Shown piece by piece: positions 33,738 to 42,843 of a stretch of 64,000 bases of DNA; position 1 is the stretch's first letter; each line of letters begins with the position of its first letter. The notes beneath the pieces were generated by a model, which had not been told where the DNA came from, did no database searches, and worked only from the letters and a program-made list of their open reading frames with translations. Origin of the DNA: Leeuwenhoekiella nanhaiensis (GTDB lineage Bacteria; Bacteroidota; Bacteroidia; Flavobacteriales; Flavobacteriaceae); the NCBI RefSeq assembly GCF_002744755.1, contig NZ_KZ319288.1, positions 496,001 to 560,000 on the forward strand. Direction: 5' to 3'. A program made the translations under genes and the position numbers.

Positions 33738-34820
33738 ATGCAAGCGACTAACATACTCATCATCCAGAATAAAAGAATAGGCGATGCCCTGCTTACCTCG
33801 GTGATTGCAAATAACATCAAAACGGTATTTCCTAAAAGCAAGGTTACCTTTTTTGCTTATGATTATACTTCCGGCGTTTTAGAAAACAACCCCAATATTG
33901 ATGAGTTATGGCTGGTAAGCGAGAAAGATTTAAAAAATCAGGGTTATTTTCTTAGGACCCTGATTCAGGTACGCAAGAATAAGTACGACCTTATTTTTGA
34001 TCCGTATGCCAAGTTTCAAAGTAAAATGATGTGTCTGTTTAGCGGCACTCCTCAACGTTTGGGTTTTAAGCGAAAGAACAAAAAGTTAAAGCTTCCTTTT
34101 TATACCAAAGCGATTAATTTTAAAGAAAAAGCGACACTACCTTGTGGAAGGGCCATCGAAGATCGGATTAATATGATCGAGACAGCCTTTGAGCTACCCG
34201 AACCAGATTACCATCCACGTATTTTCTTAACGGAGGAAGAATTAAATCGAAACATCAACGGACTGGAAGAAAAGCCGGTGATTATGTTTGGAGTTTTGGG
34301 CAGTGTACCCAAGAAGTCTATGCCAAAAGCCTACATCGCAGAGCTGGTAAACTACGTTACTTCAACATACGAGGTTTCGGTTCTCTTTAATTACGCCCCA
34401 CATCAAAAAGCGGATGCGCTCGACATTTATGAGCTTTGCGATCATAAAGACGCTATTAATCTTGACGTGTATGCCGGGTCTATCCGTGACTTTGCGGTGT
34501 TGATGAATCAATGCGATATCCTGATTGCTAATGAAGGTGGAAGCGTTCATATAGCCAAGGCTTTGAGCAAACCCACATTTACCATTTATTCGCCCTATAT
34601 AGATAAGGACGCTTGGAATAGTTTTGAAGACGGAAGCTTTCACCAGTCGGTACATCTCAAGGAAGAACAACCCGAACTTTACAACAGTTTTGACCGGGAA
34701 ACCACTAAAAAGATTGAAAAAAATCCGGAGTATTTGTATCAGCAACTTACGCCAGAACTTATTCTACAAAAGCTGAAACCCTATCTCAAAAAGCGGAACT
34801 TACCACTTAAAGCGCACTAA
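33738..34820 (+). CDS. Glycosyltransferase family 9 (heptosyltransferase-like)
   Basis: A 360-residue GT-B enzyme of family 9. The start TNILIIQNKRIGDALLTSVIAN (key part IIQNKRIGDALL) is the family's signature first strand and loop; the donor-site motif near the C-terminus is NEGGSVHIAKALSKPTFTIYSP in part. Family members add heptose to the lipopolysaccharide core, although non-heptose substrates exist. It is divergent from the kinase-like gene and its stop overlaps the convergent GT2 gene by four bases. Confidence 0.88.
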   Translation: MQATNILIIQNKRIGDALLTSVIANNIKTVFPKSKVTFFAYDYTSGVLENNPNIDELWLVSEKDLKNQGYFLRTLIQVRKNKYDLIFDPYAKFQSKMMCLFSGTPQRLGFKRKNKKLKLPFYTKAINFKEKATLPCGRAIEDRINMIETAFELPEPDYHPRIFLTEEELNRNINGLEEKPVIMFGVLGSVPKKSMPKAYIAELVNYVTSTYEVSVLFNYAPHQKADALDIYELCDHKDAINLDVYAGSIRDFAVLMNQCDILIANEGGSVHIAKALSKPTFTIYSPYIDKDAWNSFEDGSFHQSVHLKEEQPELYNSFDRETTKKIEKNPEYLYQQLTPELILQKLKPYLKKRNLPLKAH

Positions 34821-35641
34821 GCTTCCTGTTTGATTCCAAAAGGTGTGCGTATGACTTTCTGCTCCCGGGTATGTTTCCGGATCGCCTGATTTTTTTGAAT
34901 GGAAGCTTCGTTTTTGTACCCCCGCGGATGGTCTAAGTGTATAACCACGGCATTATAGCGTATCTGTTTACTTTTGATCCCCAGATTAAACAGGCGCTCG
35001 CCGAGTTCGCGATCCTGCCCGCCGTACTGCATACGTTCATCAAAACCATTCACCGCCACAATGTCTTTTTTCCACCCGGATGCATTATGTCCATTCCAGC
35101 TCGCATTTGTAGGAGTAGCAAAATTGAGAAAAGCCGCCTTCAGACCACTTGCAGTTAGTTTATTATTTTTAAAGCTACTTTTAAGACCGTGCTGTTTCAG
35201 CCATTTAAGATCAAAACACTTTTCACTGAAAATGGTGTCTTTAGTAATAGCTTTTGAAATATCAAGTGGCAGCATAAAATAGCCACCCGAAAGAAAATAG
35301 CCCTCTTCCCGAAACTTCACGTGTTGTTCTACAAAGTCTTTACGCGGGATACAATCCCCGTCACTCATAATGATATATTCAGTAGAACAGGCTTCAATGG
35401 CCTTGTTTAAAATTTTAGATTTCTGAAATCCATCGTCTTCGTGCCATACGTGAACAATCGGGTAAAATACTTCTTTCTGGATTTTCGTCAGCAGGTTTTT
35501 GGTTCGTTCATCTGAGCCATCATCGGCGATAACCACCTCAAACATGCGATAGGTTTGATTGTCATAACCGTATAAAACCTTCTCTAACCATTCGGTTGAA
35601 TTGTAGGTACTGATGATGATAGAAGTATCTCGTGCATTCAT
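34817..35641 (-). CDS. Glycosyltransferase family 2
   Basis: A 274-residue GT-A enzyme. The donor-binding strand is TSIIISTYNSTEWLEKVL; ADDGSDERT carries the nucleotide-binding Asp residues and IMSDGDCIPRKDF the DxD motif. A galactosyltransferase-type C-terminal segment (NASGWKKDIVAVNGFDER with YGGQDRELGERL) places it with the N-acetylgalactosaminyl/galactosyltransferase-like group of GT2. The sugar cannot be named. It is the only - strand enzyme among the + strand glycan genes around it, flanked by a four-base convergent overlap and a 33-base divergent gap. Confidence 0.9.
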   Translation of the reverse strand: MNARDTSIIISTYNSTEWLEKVLYGYDNQTYRMFEVVIADDGSDERTKNLLTKIQKEVFYPIVHVWHEDDGFQKSKILNKAIEACSTEYIIMSDGDCIPRKDFVEQHVKFREEGYFLSGGYFMLPLDISKAITKDTIFSEKCFDLKWLKQHGLKSSFKNNKLTASGLKAAFLNFATPTNASWNGHNASGWKKDIVAVNGFDERMQYGGQDRELGERLFNLGIKSKQIRYNAVVIHLDHPRGYKNEASIQKNQAIRKHTREQKVIRTPFGIKQEA

Positions 35642-35674
35642 AAGCGCAAAGATAAGTTTTTGTAGATTTGCGCG

Positions 35675-36709
35675 ATGTCAACACTTTCGGTTATTATTCC
35701 CACATTTAACGAGGAAGCCTACCTCGCAGATGCATTAAAATCGGTTGATTTTGCAGATGAAATCATCGTAGTTGACAGCAACAGCACAGACGGTACTGCA
35801 TCAGTGGCTAAAGCATTTGGCGCACAGGTAGTTTTTCGGGATTTTGATAATTTTTCCGCCCAAAAAAACTACGCACTCACCTTCGCTACCGGTAAATGGA
35901 TCTTATTTCTGGATGCTGATGAACGCATCACACATTCCCTCAAACTGGAATTACTGGAAACTCTTGAAAAAGAGGAATTTGATGGCCTAAAACTAAATTT
36001 CCCTCATTTTTATATGAACCGGTTTTTATACCACCACAGTGACACGGTATTACGTGTGGCCCGTCGTGAAAATGCCCGTTTTGAAGGAAATGTACACGAG
36101 AAACTGGTTGTTGAAGGCAAAATAAAAACGCTAAAAAATCCCGTTTTACACTACACCTATAAAGGACTTGAAGCCTATATTGCCAAAAAAGACAGCTACG
36201 CGTGGTTTCAGGCGAGGCAACGTTATGCTAAAAATGAAAAGGCTTCATTGTTTAAACTCAGTTTTAAACCTGCTTTTCGGTTTTTTAGTTCATTAATTTT
36301 AAAAGGAGGCTTACGCGATGGAGTTCCTGGTTTTTCGGTAGCCTCAGTGAATGCCTACGGCGTTTTTCAGCGTTATGTCAAACTATTTTTGATACAAAAA
36401 GGTTTTACCGAGGACAAACAAACAACCTATTTAGAAAACGCTGATTTTGAGTTGAATGATACCTATGAAGCGTATCTCAAAAGCCTGCATAGAAAGAGTC
36501 ACCATGCTGGTTTAGGATTATACGAGTCGGGGTACAAACCTGATTTCATTGATTTTATGCTGAAACCTTTTGGCCAATTTTGGTATCAGTTTTTGATAAA
36601 AGGTTTGATTTTTAAAGGTAAAAAGGGATATATTAAGGCTTATTTGCTTGGCTTTGCACAAGTTGAAAAATTCCTTAAGGTGTGGTTGATGCAACGGCAC
36701 ATCAAGTAG
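35675..36709 (+). CDS. Glycosyltransferase family 2 (WaaE/KdtX-like)
   Basis: A 344-residue GT2 enzyme. Its start is LSVIIPTFNEEAYLADAL; VVDSNSTDGT and FLDADERIT give the nucleotide and DxD sites. The block NARFEGNVHEKLVVEGK and the following DSYAWFQARQRY helix are typical of the beta-1,4-glucosyltransferase WaaE/KdtX group, which modifies the inner core of lipopolysaccharide. Two hydrophobic C-terminal stretches suggest membrane association. It is followed by a GT4 gene 44 bases downstream. Confidence 0.88.
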   Translation: MSTLSVIIPTFNEEAYLADALKSVDFADEIIVVDSNSTDGTASVAKAFGAQVVFRDFDNFSAQKNYALTFATGKWILFLDADERITHSLKLELLETLEKEEFDGLKLNFPHFYMNRFLYHHSDTVLRVARRENARFEGNVHEKLVVEGKIKTLKNPVLHYTYKGLEAYIAKKDSYAWFQARQRYAKNEKASLFKLSFKPAFRFFSSLILKGGLRDGVPGFSVASVNAYGVFQRYVKLFLIQKGFTEDKQTTYLENADFELNDTYEAYLKSLHRKSHHAGLGLYESGYKPDFIDFMLKPFGQFWYQFLIKGLIFKGKKGYIKAYLLGFAQVEKFLKVWLMQRHIK

Positions 36710-36753
36710 TTGAAAACAAAGTTTATTCTTATACCAAAACCAATATCAAGAGT

Positions 36754-37806
36754 GTGAAACACGTATTTCTAGAGTCACATAACATCAAGAATCCTTATTT
36801 TGGGTTTGGCCAGTTTAACTACCATTTAATAAAAGCATTTGCCTCATTAAACGATCCTGAAATACGTTTCACTCTGCACGCAAAGGATATTGATAGCCTC
36901 AAACGTGAATTTGGGCCAACATTCGATTATAGAAAATACCGCTCAATCACCCGGTATCCCTTATTCCGTATTCGTAAAAAATACGATGTCTGGCACAGTC
37001 TTAATCAAAATATTAAGATTGAACCTGCACGGGATTTACCTTACGTGCTAACCGTGCATGACATCCATTTTGCGAAAGAACAGGCGCAGGATCCCGAGGT
37101 TACGAAACGTTTTAAAACGAAACTGCAAAGAAGCTCAGCTATTGTTTACATTTCTGAATTTGCCAAAAAGGATACTCACGCGCATTTTGACGTGCCTTTA
37201 GTTCCCGAGTATGTAATTTATAACGGCAATACTATACTCGATACGAAGCTTGCTGAAGATTTTAAACCTAAACATCAACCATCACGCCCCTATTTCTTTA
37301 GTATTGGTGAATTTACAGAGCGTAAGAACTTTGGTGTTTTGGTACCTATGCTAAAAAACCTGCCCGATTATGATCTTGTATTAGCCGGGAACACAGATCG
37401 CCCCTATCACGACCAACTTTTGGAAATTATAAAAGAATATAATCTCGAAAATCGCATTCATATCGTGGGTAAAATAGATGAACATACCAAGCGGTATTAT
37501 CTGGCTCACTGTGAAGCTTTGGTTTTCCCGTCGTTACGCGAAGGTTTTGGCATCCCACCTATTGAGGCTATGACTTTCGGAAAACCGGTATTCCTATCCA
37601 AAAACACCTCTTTACCCGAAATTGGTGGTCAGGAGGCGTTTTACTGGGATCATTATGACCCCGATTATATGGCGCAAATTGTACGTGATGGGTTGCAAAA
37701 ATCTAAAACAGATACTAACTATGTTCATCGTGTAAAAGCCCACGCTTCAACTTTTAACTGGCTTGAAACCGCAAAAAACTATATTAAAGTCTACAAGGCA
37801 CTTTAA
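36754..37806 (+). CDS. Glycosyltransferase family 4
   Basis: A GT-B enzyme of family 4, about 350 residues. The C-terminal donor domain shows SIGEFTERKNFGVLV and the EX7E motif in LREGFGIPPIEAMTFGKPV. The N-terminal half has a family-like HDIHFAKEQ and VYISEFAKKD. The frame is open from a GTG at 36682, which would overlap the previous gene by 28 bases; the GTG at 36754 (encoding MKHVFLESHNIKNPYFGFGQ) gives the conserved start and is preferred. Sugar specificity is unknown. Confidence 0.85.
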   Translation: MKHVFLESHNIKNPYFGFGQFNYHLIKAFASLNDPEIRFTLHAKDIDSLKREFGPTFDYRKYRSITRYPLFRIRKKYDVWHSLNQNIKIEPARDLPYVLTVHDIHFAKEQAQDPEVTKRFKTKLQRSSAIVYISEFAKKDTHAHFDVPLVPEYVIYNGNTILDTKLAEDFKPKHQPSRPYFFSIGEFTERKNFGVLVPMLKNLPDYDLVLAGNTDRPYHDQLLEIIKEYNLENRIHIVGKIDEHTKRYYLAHCEALVFPSLREGFGIPPIEAMTFGKPVFLSKNTSLPEIGGQEAFYWDHYDPDYMAQIVRDGLQKSKTDTNYVHRVKAHASTFNWLETAKNYIKVYKAL

Positions 37807-37824
37807 GATCAAACAACTAACCTA

Positions 37825-38673
37825 ATGCTCAAAAAACTGAAATATTTTATCAAACGCAAAAAGTTTGAACACCGGCGCAAAAAGTTTGCGCCCTACACAA
37901 AAGGGATTATTTACAATACCGAAAATGGCATTATCGCAATGTCTCACGAAGATATGATGATTGGCAAAAGTCTGGGGCGTAAGGGATCCTGGAATTCCAA
38001 GGAAATCGATTCGCTTAGAAAAATCGTGCAACCTGATGATATCATATATTTTGTAGGCACCCACGTGGGAACCTTATTAATTCCCATCGCCACGCATTGC
38101 AAAAAAGTAATAGGATATGAGGCCAACCCGGAGACCTTTTGGTTTCTGAAAAAGAATGTGGTTTTTAATGATCTGGAAAACGTAGAACTTTTCAATCTGG
38201 CTGTGGGTGATTCCAAAAAAAAGATGTGTTTTATTCAAAACCGAATGAATACCGGTGGTAGTAAAGTCAAACCCATAATCAATGATTTCAGATACAAGTT
38301 TGATAACCCGGAAGAAATTGAGGTAGACATGATCGCCCTTGACAGTCACACCAAAGAGTTTGACCTGCCGGCTGCAAGTGGCATCGTAATGGACATTGAG
38401 GGTGCTGAGTACTTTGCCCTTCAGGGTATGAAAAACACCTTAGAATCTGCACGTTTTCTTTATATGGAATATGTGCCGCATCATTTAAAAAATGTTTCCA
38501 ACATTAAAAACACCGAACTTATTGATCTCGTTGTACCCTATTTCACGATAGCTGTTTCACAGGCAACAGGAAAAGAATTTGGCCTAACAGAAAATAGAAC
38601 TGATTTTATTTCCTTTTTAGATTATCTGGACCAAAACGATAAGTCTGACGATTTTCTTTTTAAGAAAAACTAA
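37825..38673 (+). CDS. FkbM-family methyltransferase-like protein
   Basis: A 282-residue protein of the FkbM methyltransferase group, which in glycan clusters usually O-methylates sugars. The Rossmann part reads IIYFVGTHVGTLLIP, then VIGYEANPETFWFLKKNV and VELFNLAVGD; the later FkbM block is IVMDIEGAEYFALQGM. The usual first-strand motif DvGAniG is here FVGTHVGT, without the Asp. The strongly basic start (LKKLKYFIKRKKFEHRRKK) suggests contact with the membrane or nucleotide. It is 18 bases after the GT4 gene and 23 before the pyruvyltransferase-like gene. Confidence 0.82.
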   Translation: MLKKLKYFIKRKKFEHRRKKFAPYTKGIIYNTENGIIAMSHEDMMIGKSLGRKGSWNSKEIDSLRKIVQPDDIIYFVGTHVGTLLIPIATHCKKVIGYEANPETFWFLKKNVVFNDLENVELFNLAVGDSKKKMCFIQNRMNTGGSKVKPIINDFRYKFDNPEEIEVDMIALDSHTKEFDLPAASGIVMDIEGAEYFALQGMKNTLESARFLYMEYVPHHLKNVSNIKNTELIDLVVPYFTIAVSQATGKEFGLTENRTDFISFLDYLDQNDKSDDFLFKKN

Positions 38674-38696
38674 TTTGCTAAAAGCAAGCAAAAACC

Positions 38697-39596
38697 ATGT
38701 TTGAAAAAATTAAAAAATCCTGGCACCGAAAAACAACCAGAGCTAAAGCCAAACGTGTTTTGAGCAATCAACCTATCCATAATGAAGGGGTAGTTAATTT
38801 ACATTGCCTGGATACTGATAATGTGGGGGATTTGTTTTGCGCGCCGCACAATTATTTTGATAAATTAAACAATACGGGCGTTGATCTTAGGGATTATTAT
38901 GTGACCCATGACAACCGGAACGAACATTATCTAAATGATTTGCTTCAAAAACAACTTATCGTAGGTGGTGGTGGCTTGCTCAATAGAAATGCCTTTCAGT
39001 TTGCGATAGACCTTTTCGAACATCTTGCTGATCGCGGAAAGAAAACTGTTCTTTGGGGTCTTGGGCATAATTCAAAAAACACTTTTGAATTTGGTAAGAT
39101 TACTGCCTACTCAACTGACGTGTCTAAATTTGGCCTTGTTGGAACCCGGGATTATTCGATGCCGGGAGAGTATGTACCCTGCGTAAGCTGTATGCACGAA
39201 CTTTTCGATAAATCGTATGAGGTAACTGATGAAATAGGGATTATTTTTCACAGAGATACAATTCAAAAGAATGATCTGGTAAACAAATTTGCAGACTATC
39301 CCTGCACTTCAAATACGACCAATCTTGAGGAACTGCTCAATTTTATCGGCTCTAAAGAATCATTAATCACAGACAGTTATCACGCTATGTATTGGAGCAT
39401 GTTGCTGGGTAAAAAAGTAGCTGTGGTTCCCAACAGTTCTAAATTTTACGATTTCAAATACAAACCCGTCTTCACCAATTTTGAAAGCGCTCTTTCAGAC
39501 CTAAAAAATGCTGAGGCTTATAGTGGAATTTTGGAAGAATGCAGAACTTTGAATACCGGTTTTTATGAAAAAGTAGGTAACTATCTCAATCTATAA
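38697..39596 (+). CDS. Polysaccharide pyruvyltransferase-like protein
   Basis: A 299-residue protein of the pyruvyltransferase (CsaB-like) fold. Recognisable parts are the LDTDNVGDLFCAP start of the first strand, IVGGGGLLNRNAFQ, the LWGLGHNSKN strand and SLITDSYHAMYWSMLLGKKVAVV (key part TDSYHAMYWSMLLGK) near the end. Such enzymes add pyruvate ketals to surface glycans or cell-wall sugars. At 299 residues it is on the short side. Ends four bases before the tsaC gene, so the glycan run may read into it. Confidence 0.8.
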   Translation: MFEKIKKSWHRKTTRAKAKRVLSNQPIHNEGVVNLHCLDTDNVGDLFCAPHNYFDKLNNTGVDLRDYYVTHDNRNEHYLNDLLQKQLIVGGGGLLNRNAFQFAIDLFEHLADRGKKTVLWGLGHNSKNTFEFGKITAYSTDVSKFGLVGTRDYSMPGEYVPCVSCMHELFDKSYEVTDEIGIIFHRDTIQKNDLVNKFADYPCTSNTTNLEELLNFIGSKESLITDSYHAMYWSMLLGKKVAVVPNSSKFYDFKYKPVFTNFESALSDLKNAEAYSGILEECRTLNTGFYEKVGNYLNL

Positions 39597-39599
39597 GTA

Positions 39600-40187
39600 A
39601 TGGCAAAGAAAAAATACGATCAGCGCATTCTTGACGAAGTCAATGAATCACTCACGGTTCTTAAACGCGGCGGACTCCTGCTCTATCCTACCGATACCGT
39701 CTGGGGAATAGGTTGTGACGCCACCAATGCCGAGGCTGTAGATAAGGTTTACGAACTAAAAAAACGTCCGGAAAGCAAGGCTTTAATCTGTCTTGTTAGC
39801 GATCTCAAAATGCTTAGGCAATATGTAGAAGATATTCCGGAGGTGGCCTACAACATTTTAAAATATGCAGACCAGCCCACCACAATTGTCTATGACAATC
39901 CCATTCGCATTGCAGAGAATTTGGTTGCTGAAGACAACACTTTGGGAATTCGCATCGTGCAGGATGAGTTTTGCCAGGCCTTAATTCGTAAACTGGGCAA
40001 ACCGCTGGTTTCTACCTCTGCAAACCTAAGTGGTGAACCCACCCCAATGCGCTATCCTGAAATAAGCCCCGCGGTTTTGGAAGGAGTGGACTATGTCGTA
40101 AATTTGCAGCGCAAACACAAATCGACCAAATCTTCGACCGTAATACGCCTAAGCAGCGATGGTCAGGTGAAGATTTTACGCAAATAG
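39600..40187 (+). CDS. tsaC: L-threonylcarbamoyladenylate synthase
   Basis: Makes threonylcarbamoyl-AMP from threonine, bicarbonate and ATP for the t6A modification of tRNAs decoding ANN codons. The 195-residue YrdC-fold protein has the conserved LLYPTDTVWGIGCDATN strand-loop and STSANLSGEPTPM near the C-terminus, with VYELKKRPESKAL in between. There is no C-terminal Sua5 domain, so it is the short TsaC type. It is six bases upstream of cca, another tRNA-processing gene; the pair is functionally coherent. Confidence 0.93.
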   Translation: MAKKKYDQRILDEVNESLTVLKRGGLLLYPTDTVWGIGCDATNAEAVDKVYELKKRPESKALICLVSDLKMLRQYVEDIPEVAYNILKYADQPTTIVYDNPIRIAENLVAEDNTLGIRIVQDEFCQALIRKLGKPLVSTSANLSGEPTPMRYPEISPAVLEGVDYVVNLQRKHKSTKSSTVIRLSSDGQVKILRK

Positions 40188-40193
40188 AAGTAC

Positions 40194-41615
40194 ATGGCCC
40201 TTTTAAAATTTCCGGAAGCTCTAGAGTTAAACATCTTTGAGGTAATTGCTCAGGCTTCGGAAGAGCTCAATCTGGAATCCTACGTTATTGGTGGTTACGT
40301 TCGCGATTTTCTCTTGAAACGCGGCGATGCCAAAGACATAGATATTGTCGCGGTAGGAAGCGGAATTGAGCTGGCTCAAAAAGTGGCTTCCCTGCTTCCG
40401 CATAAACCCAAAGTACAGGTATTTAAAACCTACGGAACCGCAATGTTGCGTGATGGGGATACCGAAATTGAATTTGTTGGTGCCCGTAAAGAATCCTATT
40501 CTGAAGATAGCCGTAATCCTACCGTAGAAAACGGAAGCCTCGAAGATGATCAAAACCGAAGGGATTTTACCATTAACGCTTTGGCACTAAGCCTGAATAA
40601 AGAAAGCTTCGGCAATCTGCTTGACCCGTTTAATGGGATTATTGACCTGGAGCGCGAAATCATCAGGACACCTTTAGACCCTGATATTACTTATAGCGAC
40701 GATCCTTTGCGTATGATGCGCGCCATTCGCTTTGCTTCTCAGCTCAACTTTACTATTGAGCGCAAATCACTGGAAGCCATCAGCGCAAACAACCAACGTA
40801 TCAAAATCATCACCAATGAGCGCATTGTTGACGAATTGCATAAAATTATGCTCAGCGATAAGCCTTCAACAGGCTTTTTGTTGCTAGAAAAAACCGGTTT
40901 GCTTCAGTATATCCTACCCGAACTTACGGCTTTAAAAGGGATCGAAGAGAAGGAAGGTCAAAAGCATAAGGACAACTTTTACCACACGCTTGAAGTCGTA
41001 GACAATATTTCTGAAAACACAGAGGATCTCTGGCTGCGATGGGCTGCCTTGCTGCACGACATCGGGAAAGCACCTACCAAACGTTTTGATAAAAAAGTGG
41101 GATGGACGTTTCACGGACACGAATTTGTAGGCTCAAAAATGGTCTTCAAACTGTTTAAGAGACTGAAAATGCCCCTGAACGAAAAGATGAAATTCGTTCA
41201 GAAGATGGTCTTAATGAGCTCGCGACCCATCGTAATTGCTGAAGATTTTGTGACCGATAGCGCGGTGCGACGGCTTATCTTTGATGCAGGGGATTATCTG
41301 GAAGATTTAATGACGCTTTGCGAAGCCGATATCACGACCAAAAACCCAAAGCGCTACCGCAGGTATCATAACAATTTCAAGACCGTCCGTCAAAAGATTG
41401 AGGAAGTTGAAGAGCGTGACCATGTACGTAATTTTCAGCCACCGGTAAGTGGTGAGGAAATTATGGAAACCTTTAATCTGAAGCCTTCCCGCGAGATTGG
41501 TATTATCAAGGAAGCGATTAAGGAAGCGATTTTAGAAGGAGAAATTCCCAATGAATACGATGCCGCATACGCCTTTATGCTTGAGAAGGGCGCTGAGTTG
41601 GGATTAATAGCTTAA
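40194..41615 (+). CDS. cca: CCA tRNA nucleotidyltransferase with HD domain
   Basis: A 473-residue class II nucleotidyltransferase. The head domain has [12 protein letters not shown] and [10 protein letters not shown] (metal-binding DxD), then [11 protein letters not shown] and [19 protein letters not shown] (key part [12 protein letters not shown]). An HD phosphohydrolase domain follows with [13 protein letters not shown]. It adds or repairs the 3'-CCA of tRNAs; Bacteroidetes enzymes may alternatively be A-adding or poly(A) polymerases, which cannot be separated here. The stop sits inside a perfect 16-base palindrome. Confidence 0.9.
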   Translation: MALLKFPEALELNIFEVIAQASEELNLESYVIGGYVRDFLLKRGDAKDIDIVAVGSGIELAQKVASLLPHKPKVQVFKTYGTAMLRDGDTEIEFVGARKESYSEDSRNPTVENGSLEDDQNRRDFTINALALSLNKESFGNLLDPFNGIIDLEREIIRTPLDPDITYSDDPLRMMRAIRFASQLNFTIERKSLEAISANNQRIKIITNERIVDELHKIMLSDKPSTGFLLLEKTGLLQYILPELTALKGIEEKEGQKHKDNFYHTLEVVDNISENTEDLWLRWAALLHDIGKAPTKRFDKKVGWTFHGHEFVGSKMVFKLFKRLKMPLNEKMKFVQKMVLMSSRPIVIAEDFVTDSAVRRLIFDAGDYLEDLMTLCEADITTKNPKRYRRYHNNFKTVRQKIEEVEERDHVRNFQPPVSGEEIMETFNLKPSREIGIIKEAIKEAILEGEIPNEYDAAYAFMLEKGAELGLIA

Positions 41616-41775
41616 GCTATTGTTATTATAATTATTATTTTTTATTTATGATAAATACAGTTTCTTATTTATCGCGAAATGTGGCACTTAAATAAGGGAA
41701 AGAAAGCGCCCAAAGCATCTTAAAAAGGTAAATACAATTACAATTGAAATAATAATAACAATATTAATAGCAATA
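41606..41775. repeat. A/T-rich inverted-repeat structure between cca and the heme A synthase gene
   Basis: AATAGCTTAAGCTATT (41606-41621) is a perfect 16-base palindrome over the cca stop. ATTAATAGC occurs as a direct repeat at 41603-41611 and 41763-41771. ATTGTTATTAT near 41619 and its approximate reverse complement ATAATAATAACAAT before 41763 form a loose inverted pair around about 130 bases. Low complexity limits what this means. Confidence 0.5.
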
Positions 41776-41779
41776 AAAG

Positions 41780-42811
41780 TTGTACAAAAAATCGATTTTC
41801 ATCTCGCTTGTTCTCATTTACCTGGTAATTATTGCAGGCGCTGTGGTGCGTATGACCGGCAGCGGAATGGGTTGCCCCGACTGGCCAAAGTGTTTCGGCT
41901 ACATCATTCCTCCTACTAATGAAGCCGAATTAATCTGGACTCCTGAAAAATCTTATCAAAAAGGTCAGGTTATTATTGTTGATGAAACCCTGCGCGTCGC
42001 AAAAAGTGATTTCACCACCGATAGCGAATTTAATCCTCAAAACTGGAATGGTTACGACAAACACAGCTATGCTATTTTCAATCCCTGGCATACGTGGATT
42101 GAATATATAAACCGCCTCCTGGGAGCACTTGCCGGACTTTCATTTCTAGTGACTTTAGGCATCGCGATATTTAAAGAGCGCAAGTTCAAACGTATTTTTC
42201 TATCGCTGTTAGCGGTTGGCCTCATCGGTTTTCAGGGATGGATTGGCGCCACTGTAGTTTATTCGGTACTCTCCCCAGTTCGCATCACTATTCATATGGT
42301 AATCGCACTGCTCATCGTTGCGCTGTTGATTTACATGCTTATCGAAGCGAGTCCTTATAACAAAAGTTTCAAATTTGATAAGGCGTTTAAAAACGGGATG
42401 ATTATCGCAGTGATTTTAACACTGATTCAGATTGTTTTGGGTACTCAGGTTCGCCAGCATATTGATGAAACCATCGACGTTGTAGGCTACGAGGCCAAAG
42501 AACTTTGGCTCCAAAACCCGGTTGTTACCTTTTACATACACAGATCTTTTTCCATTTTGGTTTTACTGCTTAATGCCTGGTTATTCATTCGCAACAAGCG
42601 TTTTATTTTAGGGCATAAAAATCTTAAATGGGTGGTGATTTTAATTCTGGCGGAAATTTTCACCGGTGTATTGATGAACTATTTTGAATTTCCATTTTTA
42701 ACACAACCGTTGCATCTGGTAATTGCATCCGTTTTATTTGGTTTTCAGTTTTATATACTGCTTACCGCATTTAAAGAAAAAGAGGCGCTCTCAAGCACAT
42801 CTTTACAGTAA
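41780..42811 (+). CDS. ctaA: COX15/CtaA family heme A synthase
   Basis: A 343-residue integral membrane protein that oxidises heme O to heme A for cytochrome oxidase. It has about eight membrane helices and the family motifs GAVVRMTGSGMGCPDWPKCFG (key part RMTGSGMGCPDWPKC) after the first helix, WHTWIEYINRLLGAL with an axial His, ITIHMVIALLIV, FYIHRSFSILVLLLN and TQPLHLVIASV. The large loop between helices one and two is longer than in Bacillus CtaA, as in other Flavobacteria. The start is the TTG at 41780; no ATG or GTG lies before the first helix. Confidence 0.9.
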   Translation: MYKKSIFISLVLIYLVIIAGAVVRMTGSGMGCPDWPKCFGYIIPPTNEAELIWTPEKSYQKGQVIIVDETLRVAKSDFTTDSEFNPQNWNGYDKHSYAIFNPWHTWIEYINRLLGALAGLSFLVTLGIAIFKERKFKRIFLSLLAVGLIGFQGWIGATVVYSVLSPVRITIHMVIALLIVALLIYMLIEASPYNKSFKFDKAFKNGMIIAVILTLIQIVLGTQVRQHIDETIDVVGYEAKELWLQNPVVTFYIHRSFSILVLLLNAWLFIRNKRFILGHKNLKWVVILILAEIFTGVLMNYFEFPFLTQPLHLVIASVLFGFQFYILLTAFKEKEALSSTSLQ

Positions 42812-42815
42812 ATTG

Positions 42816-42823
42816 TATCTTTG
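42816..42823 (+). promoter_or_regulatory. -7 promoter box of the pRiA4b-like gene
   Basis: TATCTTTG, a match to TAnnTTTG, five bases after the ctaA stop and 20 before the ATG at 42844. Confidence 0.45.
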
Positions 42824-42843
42824 TCGGCCTAAAAATTGAGACC

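Noticed and set aside
36682-36753. Upstream extension of the GT4 gene from GTG 36682
   Set aside because: It overlaps the preceding gene and the extra residues do not resemble the family start; GTG 36754 fits better.
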